A DNA stretch of 64,000 bases from Dermatemys mawii (taxonomy: Eukaryota > Chordata > Testudines > Dermatemydidae), in NCBI GenBank assembly GCA_007922305.1, contig ML677326.1:52464453-52528452 (forward strand), written 5' to 3'. Shown here in pieces: positions 54,807 to 64,000 of this stretch. The notes beneath the pieces are model-generated. The model had not been told where the DNA came from. It was given only the letters and a program-made list of their open reading frames with translations, and made no database searches. Positions within the stretch are counted from its first letter, which is position 1, and each line of letters opens with the position of its first letter. Made by a program: the position numbers and the translations under genes.

Positions 54807-56781
54807 TGTTTGAGTACTGAGTTAACTGTTGTTCTTGAATTTATTTTATATTGATTTCTTTTTATATTTGCACATTACATTTGTATTCCACACAAAAATA
54901 CTGGAACGAAAAAAGGAATACTTATATCCATAAAAGATGTACTGCTCTTCATGAAAATAATCCATGCCCCAACACTTACTTATTCAAAACTGAACAATGA
55001 CTGGCACGCATCCAAATGCAAACAGACTCAAAATACATGAATATTATCAATATGAAACCAGTCTTTCTTACAAGTACACACTGTCCCTGAAGTAGCAGTG
55101 ATCCCACTTTGCCATCTGTCCTGACTCCTTTCTCATGTGTGGAGGTGAAAAAAGTGTTTTAAAAGCCACCTTGAGTAGAATGGATTGCTCCTTGCTCATA
55201 TTGTTTTATTTTGTGTCCCATGAGAGATGTCTGTTTATAGCCTGCTGTCTTGTCACTTGTGGCAGCAGAGGTAGAAAGAGAAGAGTGAGTCAAGGCAAGA
55301 GATAATACTACCCATCTTTTTTTAATTCAGCTGATTTTCTGGGAAGTTCTAATTGTATTTGCCCTTTCTGTCCAGCAATGAGTTTCTCACCTTTTATTTT
55401 TCTTTTTACTCCTGTTTTGTCAACCTGCCTCTGAACTCTATTACAGAGCCACTGTAGTTTGAGCTCGAACAACACTGACAAAGGAGAATCTGCAAGAGCT
55501 CTCACATCAGGAGAGACAAGCCTCAGAGGGGCTAAAATTGCATGTGGAGGACAAAGTCAGGACATTTGCCTACTCAGAGACTTAGGGAGACAGGAAAGAG
55601 AGAGGCTCCGCGCACTGTAAGGTGTTTCTTATAGAAATGGTCTGATTCAGACAAGTTCTTCCAGAAGGATAAGTAGCATCACTGCTTATGGCACTATTCT
55701 TTCATATTAATACAACATCCATCTTTGCGCCGGAGATTATGACCATGGGAAAGAAAGCAGGAATGTTCCTAAAGTTTTATGGACCAGGAGGACAGCATCT
55801 GAGAACTTCTAGAGTACCTTTAAATCCTGCACAGATCTGTCTCTTAGTTCATCAAGTTAAGAAGATGGCCACAATGCATCTAGGAAAGTTCAAGTATTCA
55901 AGAAAGGATTCACAGACCCACAACAGATAGGTAAGCTCACTTATACTAGCCCTACCTTGGTTACTTTATTCTACTACTTCCCAGAACAGGGGTGAACTAT
56001 CAGAGTCTGCTTCAGAAGAACAGGAGGAAAGGAAGATGCCCAGCATTTGCTTTTCATCCTGATTTTGTGTGTGTTAGTGTTTTAAACCATGCTCAAATGA
56101 GTCTTCACTTACCTGGGTTTGCAGCCAAAGCATGTGGAATGTGAGCATTCAGAGAGTGATCCCAGAAATAAGAAACGTAAAAGGGAAAAGGGCAACAGCA
56201 AATACTTTCCCAAAAAGGAAATAAGAGAATTAATCCTTCCTCTGCATTCTCTCCCACTTTTCCCTTCATGGAATTTTTAAAATCTGAGTTGGAGTGAGTG
56301 ACAACAGGTCTGATAGTTCCATTACTCTCTTCAGATCAAATAGGAATCATGTTTAGTATCATAAGGGTATTATGGTTCACTCCACAATATTCATATCCAC
56401 TGCACTATGTTGAAAGGGGCCAACCATCAGGTCAGACATACAGTGTCTGGGTTGCTATATCACATAGTAATCATGTGTTCACAAGGCATTATAAACTCAA
56501 TCTGACTGCCTCCTCCAGTGCAGTGTTTGGTAGGTTTTTCCTGAGGTTGTGTCAGGCTAGTATGTGAGTAAGAAAACTAGCAGAAAGAGAAATCACTTAA
56601 ATGAAGAGGAATTAATTTGATGTGAGTCGAAGGATGATTTTGCAGGCTTGTCTGAGAGCACTCGGTCTTTCAGGTTAGGCAGGAGTGACTTGTGCATTCA
56701 AATCAAGAGGTTTCAGGTTTGATCTTTGCTGCTGTGTACTTGTATTACATTTCCACTATTTTTCCCTCCCTTCATCAGTCT
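54807..56781. other. Intergenic, nothing recognised
   Basis: No repeat or gene I can support. The 80-codon frame at 55688-55930 has no recognisable domain. Confidence 0.5.
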
Positions 56782-56900
56782 TGTCTATTTTTATATTGTA
56801 AGCTCTTCAGGGGACTGTCTCTTCTCTGGTATTTATACAGAGACTAGCACAAGGGGGCTCAAATCTGTTTGGGATCTCTAGGCACTATCATAACAAAAAA
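56782..56900 (+). repeat. Dispersed 'ttgtaagctcttcaggggac' repeat
   Basis: Same layout as 37858: 'attgtaagctcttcagggga', 'ctgtctcttctctggtattt', 'atacagagactagcacaagg', 'gatctctaggcactatcata'. Confidence 0.6.
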
Positions 56901-59900
56901 AACAGCATATATAGTTGGGGTTAAACAGAAGCTGGATTTGGCGTTGACTTTTTTTATACTTCCTTGATGCTGATTGATTGGTTTTTTTTTACTGCTGGCT
57001 ACTTCCATCTTCTAAGGGTTTATGGACAGGTCTGTCATCCAAGAGTAAGATTTCTTCCTGCTTGAGTTTCTCTTCCCTTAGAAAGTCCATCCTGAAATCT
57101 GATCGGTCCTCTTTGATATGATAAATTATTAAAAAGAGGGAATATTTTTATGTTCTTATCTTTTCTAGCTGTTACGCTCCCTACCTTTTTTTCCCCCTGT
57201 ATGACTTATTAGTAAGCTTAATGTCCTCAACTTCCATTGACTGGAAAGGCTTAGCCACTTGCAGGATCAAGCCCTCTCTAAATGTCATATAGGAGATCTG
57301 AATTGATGATGGAAATGCAGTAGACAGATGAGCTATTGAAGAATCAATAAAACTGCAATTCTCAAGATCTTGAGCAATATAACTTTCTAGAATCTTTCTG
57401 GTTGAATCATTATTAACATAGACCACAGTACTGTAATGATAGAACTTCTTCATCTGCACTATGAGATTGCTCTAACTTTGTCAATATCAGTTATTTCATA
57501 TTATTTATAAGGAGCAAAAGAATTATGAAATGTTTATTTTAATGTTGAGAAACATGGACTGAAGACATCAGAAGGACCTGCCAGTTCATTATGGTGAGAA
57601 ATAGTGGAGAACTAGGGCAAGAAAATGTTTCTATGGGTACCCAAAAGGAAAACTTTGGAAATATCAGCTCTATTAGCCGAGTTAATTGTTAAGTATGACC
57701 CAGAGTCCCTTCAGTCTAATTATACCAACATCTGAATTCTGTGAAAAAGCAGCCACTGAGCAATGCACAGCTAAAAGGAAGGAGTTTTCCCATACACCTT
57801 ACTTGACTGCTTTAACAAAGGCTTTTGAACATGTTGTTTTAAGAAATCTTTATGATAAACAGAAGTCTTCCCTTATGTAAACTGCCGGGATGATCTGCCT
57901 ATTATCTGCTTTCTCATGAATGTTTTGAGATAATGAGAACATGTAAATCTCTTCTCCAAAAGCAGATGTAAAACTGAGAATAGATGCTCAAAGTCACTAT
58001 CCAAGTAACAAGGCAGCTTGTTTTCTTACAAGAATAAATCCAGACTAGCTCTAGTGATGCTAAATGAGAGCAGAATCTGGCTCTTACTCTTTAGAACTAT
58101 TCTATTCTTAGGTTCGTTTGAAAATATCTGTTCATTTGCCTTTTAAATGGTTCCCGTAAAAATGTTCAAAAATTGGAAATTTTTCAAAGTAACTCAATTT
58201 TTTTTCAAAAATTCCATTTTAAAAAGACTAAATTCAACTGATTTGTGAAAAAAAGTAGTGGGGGGCAAGTTCTATAACTTGATTGTGATTAGATAGGAAT
58301 AATTGTGGTAGTTAAGTGCAGATGCTCAGACTGGTCAACTTAAGAAATGGGGAACAAACTCCATTTCTTGTAGTTGCACCATAGATTAATTTGTCTCTAC
58401 AGTCTGAATGCCATTACTAGAGCTTTCAAAACTCCCAGTTTCCACTTCATGGATATCATAATGCAAAATGACTTATTTCTGCTTATGAAAACTAGTTTTT
58501 TTTTCCACAGAAAATGAACTGAATATTTTTAAAAGGATTTCATTCACATTAATCAGCTAAAGTGTTTTTCACCAGACAGGATAATGAATCCTTAGCAGCA
58601 ATCACCATTTCTTTGTTATTTTATTTATCTTATTTATTTAGAGTTTGCGTACTGTGCATATTGTACAGACACAATATTGCAGCAACAATGGTAGAAAAAT
58701 CTTAAAAATGCTGAGTTAAATTCCATTACTAACTCAGATTTGGAGAGATTAATAGACAATCACATGCTGTCATATTCAGTCAAAACTCGGTATAATAACT
58801 GGGTTATTAGGTCAGTGCAATTATATATCTAAAAACAGCCTCACTTTTTAAAATCTACAGGCCAGACAGTGGGTTGCTTCTGATTCACAGAGCAAAATTT
58901 GGCCCCAAATGTTGCATGTAGTGATCCATCCAACATGGGCTGGTCTTTTTGTTTTAAAAGAGCCAAGATGTTTTAATTTGGCAAGTACTGAGAATGACAA
59001 TACTTGGTATTGTGGTGACGAATCACAGCATGTCAGTCTGTCATGGAATGCATGAACAATACACAGTAGAGAATGCAGGAGAATCCTAGAATTTCTTTGT
59101 TCAGATAAGTATGTGACAGCCCAGTGCTGCACAGGAATATGCAAGGATGTTCCTTATTGTCCCAGACGTGAATCGTGACATGGTAGCATGGACCTCACTA
59201 CCACTGTTTCATTGACTTCCACTAGAATATCCTAATTCAGAATAAGGGAGTAGTATGTGTCCCCTTGGACAAACTTTTAGTTTGGTCTCTACTTCCTGAG
59301 GATCCCAAAACTCCTGCTAGTGGGACCCTGGAATTTGTTTGTAGCTTTGAAAATGATAATGGCTTTCAATATGAAGATAACTGCTTCTGAAGATGGAAAA
59401 CCACCCCATCTCTGACTCTGGCTCCCTGTTAACCACAGATTACAAGTCTTTCTCAATGTGTCCTGGTAACAAGGAGATTCTTCTTAACATTGCTATTTTG
59501 TTGTAGGTTAACTTTGGTGGCTTTCAAATGTGACAGCCAGCTGCAAAACAACCAAAGTAGCAATATTTTGAAGAACGCATGAGAAACTAACCCCCTTATT
59601 ATAATTCTGGAGCTGGTAGGAGAGTACATATATTTTCCTGCTTGGAAAGCCATCTCTTTTCTATCTGATAGCTGGATACTCAAGTGTGTGTCTGGTTTAT
59701 TTCAACATTAGGATAGGATACAGTAAAGTCTATTCACATATACTAGAATAAATACAATAATATTACTAATGTAGTTTTGGATAATTCTGCTATATTAATG
59801 TTGAGTTTTCAGTATGATTGTTTTTGATATGATACAGTATTAAATACTGCTTTGCCAGTCAAATCATTCTAATTTACTCTTCACACAGTAATTCCATTGA

Positions 59901-60299
59901 AGGGAAATGTTAGTCCCCTTTAACTAACCTTCCTGCTCTCCCCTTCTTCCTAATTTTCTACATAGGTTTCATACAGAGCCTGAAGAGATCACAATGGGTG
60001 GGTATTCTCCCTTGGCAAATGCTAAAGGTTGAATCACTGAGACTTAACCCACTCCTTTCCTTTAAAAAAGAATGGCTCACAAGAAGCAAATAAATGGAAG
60101 TAGATAGCCTTTGACTTCTATCTAATTTGTTTTATCCATGTGACCTACTGTTAGTCCTGGAGTTATCCAGCTGATCTGACAGATAACATCTTCTGTTAGA
60201 AAAGTACCAGTCACTGATGCAGTGTTGCACCAACTAAAAGTAACTGGGCTAAAAGAAAAACTACTTTAAATAGGTAGAGCTGTAGGGAGAAAGTTAATT
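56901..60299. other. Intergenic, nothing firm
   Basis: AT-rich DNA. 58140-58260 has 'aaaattggaaatttttcaaa'-type inverted words. No gene or boundary supported. Confidence 0.45.
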
Positions 60300-60602
60300 C
60301 TGTTTCATGGACAATTTTGATATTTCTAAATTTGGTTTCATTCTAATTTAGAAAGAAAACCAAAAATTTCAAAATTCTCCTTGAAAAGGGAGCTGCCAGG
60401 TGGACTGCCTCACAGTCGGGTATCCCAGGGCTTCCAGAGCCCCAAACTCCAAGGCAGTCCACCTGGCTGATTGCCCCAGAGCTGCATATCCTTGGAGCAC
60501 TAATGTCTCTGTCTCCATGGCAGCTCACCTGGCAGAGGGCCTCAGAACCATGGGTCCTGAAAGCCTTGGCTCCAAGGCAGTCTGCATGGTTGACTGCTGA
60601 GG
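60300..60602. repeat. Repeat with a degenerate 60-bp minisatellite
   Basis: 60390-60602 has about three and a half units of 57-66 bp that begin 'aaggcagtccacctggctga' or close variants and end '...ctccaaa' or '..ggctcc'. The first unit opens with the inverse word (gccaggtggactgcc). The preceding 'gaaagaaaaccaaaaatttc' stretch belongs to the same larger repeat in my recollection. Confidence 0.6.
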
Positions 60603-60961
60603 AGCCAGGTGGGCCCTGACTGGATTAATGGGAAGAAGAGTGTCCTGCATAAGCACAGAATATTCAAAATCTTTATTAGAATTATCATGTTATCTTTAAC
60701 TAGATTAGTGGATTCTTATTAGAACATGTTGTTTGACCCAAAATGAAAGTTTTTCTTTGTTTTCGTGAGAGAAACTGAAGAATTGTCACTTCTGGTCAAC
60801 CTGAAGCAAAAGTATGTATGTTTGTTTGTTTTGTGGGGGGAGGTGTTCTGGATTTTTTTTTTTTTATTTAGCCACCTGTACACATGACAGAAGTGGAAGA
60901 ATAATCTGATCAGATAGCAGGTTTGCATGACTTTATTCACACATACTATTTTTCTGTGCCC

Positions 60962-61055
60962 AGATCTGAAGAAGAACTCTCTGTAGCTTGAAAGCCTGTC
61001 TCTTTCACCAACAAAAGTTGGTCCCATTAAAATATTACCTCACCCACCTTGTTTC
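60962..61055 (+). repeat. Dispersed repeat ('caacaaaagttggtccc' type)
   Basis: 'cagatctgaagaagaactct', 'gtagcttgaaagcctgtctc', 'tttcaccaacaaaagttggt', 'tattacctcacccaccttgt' match a well-known sauropsid repeat that I cannot assign to a named family with certainty. Confidence 0.6.
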
Positions 61056-61919
61056 TCTATTGTTAACACAAGCATAGTCACTGAAAAGTCATGTAATGTT
61101 TTCAGGTAATATGGCAATCTGAAAAAATAGTTTTTTTTTAAGATGCGCCCTTTTTTTATTGTACTTATGGTATTTTAGAGATGACAACTGGGTTTTAAAC
61201 CACTGTAGGAGTTGTTTTGCCAACTCAGTGTAAAAGTTATGACAATAATTTCAAAGAAAAACAGATTGCTATATCAATTCTGTTTCAAAATTTAGTGAAA
61301 CTAGATGGTTGTTTTGTTTTGTTTTATTGCACATTGGAAGTTATTAAGCCAGTGTAAACATTGGCAGATGTTTAACCACCACAATTTGTGCTCCATTGCA
61401 CTGGGTTTGAGGTTTCCATTTGATCCTGGAAAATATATTAAAAAGAAAACATCTGATTCCTGATGGACTTTTTAAAATAAATTTTCCCATGAATCTGTTT
61501 TTTTCAAAATCTCACAAAAAAAGAAATTGGGGCTAATAGAACAGTTTCCCTTGCCAATAGAATAGTTTCTCTTGCCAGTTAGTAAATGTATTAAAACTGC
61601 ACGTAAGGCCTCCAGGGATTCAGTTTTGTATTAGTATCAAAGCTTGCCAGACTCTCTTTCGCTCACTCTCTATGAAAATTGAAAAACCAATTTGTAAAGA
61701 TTGTTTTTCTAAACAATTCTAATGACTCTTGTGAAATATAATGCATATATTGTATAAGGTCTATGTACCCTTATTACTTTTCAAGGATATAAAGCATACA
61801 TTGTACAAGTCTGCCTATTCTTATTTCCACATTTTGTGTAAAGATACAAATCTAAATTCTCTTCTCAACTATAACAGTAGATAACTGTGTGTATGACTCT
61901 GAGGAAGTAAATACATGGT
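61056..61919. other. Intergenic, nothing recognised
   Basis: AT-rich DNA without firm features. Confidence 0.5.
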
Positions 61920-61995
61920 TTATGGGGCAAATTCTGCTCTGGGTGACGCTGATGTCTCAGATCAACATCAGTGTTACTGAAAGCACGGTTTGGTC
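61920..61995. repeat. Small palindromic repeat
   Basis: 'tatggggcaaattctgctct' and 'gacgctgatgtctc' pair loosely with 'atcaacatcagtgttactga' and 'agcacggtttggtcc'. Confidence 0.4.
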
Positions 61996-62163
61996 CTATG
62001 TTTAAACAGTAGTTTTGGGCACACATAGGTCTATCTTTTAGTGTGTGTATGTATATAATATACACTTTCAAAAGGATTTTGAGGAATATCTAGCAAGTCC
62101 TAGTTTTATGTTAATTCCCAGTGCATGGGTAATGATTGACAAACTAACCAATGGAATATGTAC

Positions 62164-62825
62164 TGTGACGGAGTCAGACCAGAAGGATATAGGAGAGTGC
62201 TGGAAGGCAGGTATATTAGTCTCAGGATGTGCAGGTCCCTGTTCCCTGGATAGCCAAACAAAGGCTACTCCAGACCAATCAAGACACCTGGGGCCAATTA
62301 AGAACCTTCTAGAAAGGAGTAGAAACAGCTAGCCTAATTGGGACACCTGAAGCCAATCAGGGACTGGCTGAATCCAGATGAAAACCTCCCAGTTAGTCAG
62401 GTGGGCTGTGGGTGTCAGGAGCTGTGGAAGGAGGTTGTGCTGTTGGTGAGACTGAGTGGTGGACAACATATCATCCAGAAGGAAGGAGGCCCTGAGGTAA
62501 GGGTGAAGTGGAGTTTGAAGAAGCAGGGACTGCTGTGGAGAAGTAGCCCAGGGAATTGAATTGTGTTTTGTGGATAAAAGGTCAGCCATCTTAGCTGATA
62601 CTATTAGGGTCCCTGGGCTGGAGCCCGGAGTAGAGGGCGGGCCCGGGCTCCCCCACTTTTTCCACCTTCCATACTGGCCTGTGATGAAGGTAACTCACTA
62701 CGTGGTGACTCTTGCCAATTATACTGAGAAAGGGAGGTCACTCTGGGGCCTAGATGAGTTTCTGAGGCCCCTAAATCTGCCAGGAAGCGCAGGACCCACA
62801 AGTACAGACTTGGAGCTTTGTCACA
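62164..62825 (+). mobile_element. Solo LTR with 4-bp duplication (TGTGAC...GTCACA)
   Basis: The 662-bp block starts TGTGACGGAGTCAGACC and ends GCTTTGTCACA. It is flanked by GTAC on both sides (62160-62163 and 62826-62829). I recall 'gctggagcccggagtagagg' and 'gcgggcccgggctccccc' as typical of an abundant turtle LTR family. The 4-bp duplication matches that of the Gmr1-like element. Orientation is not certain. No coding sequence. Open frames at 62338-62875 are not genes. Confidence 0.75.
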
Positions 62826-62829
62826 GTAC

Positions 62830-64000
62830 ATTTAGTCTACAGCTGTGCAGGGTATTTAACTGCCAGCTAGTGTAGACTATATGGACACAAAGTGATGCAC
62901 CAGTTTCCTTCCCCTTTCAATAATTAAGTACAACTGGACTTTCATCTTCCGATTTTTTTATTTTTTATTTTATTTTTTTTTGGTAATACATTAACTTATG
63001 CAAACCCAGTCTTTCTTAAAAGCCAGGCATGGTGTCAATTAGCTGTTGATTCTTAGTAAAGCTTGATTAGTTTTAGTCAATGGAGTCTTTTTACTGACTT
63101 TGCCAGGGCTGGGAAAAGAACTTTGTCACATCCATCACAGTTAAAATGAAGAAAAGAGATCATTATCTCTTTGGACGCAGCTTGCTTCTGCCTATTTTTT
63201 TTCTTGTTTCCTAAACCTTTGTTTGAAACTAAGATGGAAGAAGAGAACTGAATTAATTGGACAAGGAGGGGCCAGTATTAAGTGTAGAGGACTGTAAGGT
63301 TGCCAAAGTTCCAAGAAACTTGAGGTTGTTGTAAGTGATGAGAACATTACTGGTTTTCTAAACACCTACTCCCACAGAGTGAACAGTAAATTCTCAGTTT
63401 TCAGTAGCTGTTTTACATTCTTCCCTTGTACAGAAGAGGTTTTGAGAAGAAAGAGCAGGTTCTTTCTAGGTCTTGGGAGAACTACAGGCGCACGAGATTA
63501 CTGGAGTGGAAGGCCTGTACCTCCACACTCCCTTCTGACTCCCCAAGTTCCCTCTTCCTCCTTGGCAGTACAGTTTCTGATGCAGCCATGTTGCTAAGGA
63601 CTCCTGTACAGGACATTGCCCTTTGAAGTCTTTTTTCTGAGAGAGATGCTCATATTATGGGGGGCATCTTTTGCAGTACAGAATGTGATTAAGCTATGCT
63701 GATAGGTCAACTCAATTTACCTAACCAAGTGCCATGGGATTGGTGAGAGGATGATGCCATTGATGGCTAGTGCACTTTCTTCCCAGCTCATGTCCATTTG
63801 GATCCACCGCACGTGGTTGTGAAAGAGATAACATGATCCTTAATCAACATTACCACCAATTAGAAAACATCCCTATATTATTTCTGGATTAAATAAGAAT
63901 GATTCAGCAGGACTAATTTGACAGATTGCAGACAGAAAGAGGAAGAATGACTGGTCAAGGGAAAATTACAGTAATATTCACTTTTCCTTTTTTTAGAATG
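62830..64000. other. Intergenic, T-rich stretch then nothing recognised
   Basis: A T-rich run lies at 62951-62982 ('tttttttattttttattt' type). The rest to the window end has no recognisable gene; frames at 63379-63626 lack motifs. Confidence 0.45.

Noticed and set aside
55688..55930. An 80-codon plus-strand frame considered as a possible exon
   Set aside because: No splice-site pair, no recognised domain, and poor codon signal.
57686..57880. A 64-codon frame ending LTKAFEHVVLRNLYDKQ that resembles LINE reverse-transcriptase 'DLxKAFD'
   Set aside because: The similarity is limited to about ten residues, with no neighbouring motifs.
10000..64000. Search for VEGFC or another neighbour gene exon
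   Set aside because: I found no peptide resembling VEGFC or any other host gene; the interval is gene-poor, as it is in humans.

Overview
This is vertebrate nuclear DNA, most likely from a turtle (a crocodilian or other sauropsid is possible). The organism call is an inference from the repeats: CR1 LINEs, an L3-like CR1, MIR-type SINEs, many hAT and Harbinger-like MITEs, and a Gmr1-type Ty3/gypsy retrotransposon. I recognise one host protein-coding gene. NEIL3, a DNA glycosylase, lies on the minus strand: coding exon 1 at 9484-9624 in a CpG island, exon 2 at 4746-4870 and exon 3 at 607-741. The splice signals and phases fit, and the rest of the gene lies beyond the left edge.

Layout. 1-9624: 5' part of NEIL3, with introns holding MIR and CR1 pieces, a Harbinger-like MITE and an ERV-type solo LTR. 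9180-9960: CpG island and probable promoter. 9.9-12 kb: GC- and G-rich repeat-derived DNA. 12-45 kb: gene-poor DNA with old LINE and SINE fragments, solo LTR candidates, hAT elements with readable 8-bp target duplications, a fold-back hAT element (about 35.2-36.8 kb), and a 2.3-kb inverted-repeat element (38140-40430) carrying a broken two-exon Myb/SANT-like gene. 45199-50439: a nearly full-length but dead LTR retrotransposon on the minus strand. 50.4-64 kb: gene-poor DNA with another hAT MITE, a CR1 3' end, a short minisatellite and a 662-bp solo LTR.

The most notable item is the retrotransposon. Its Gag carries a SCAN-like capsid segment and a CCHC knuckle. Its integrase is encoded upstream of reverse transcriptase, the reverse of the usual Ty3/gypsy order. 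Both traits are known for Gmr1-like elements, the group from which the vertebrate SCAN domain is thought to derive. Gag, protease and integrase share one reading frame, now broken by several stops. The integrase has lysine where the catalytic glutamate is expected.

Above about 10 kb I see no intact host gene. In humans the flank 5' of NEIL3 is a long gene-poor interval towards VEGFC, which fits. All family names rest on reading the sequence and recalled family features; no search was run, and boundaries are by eye.
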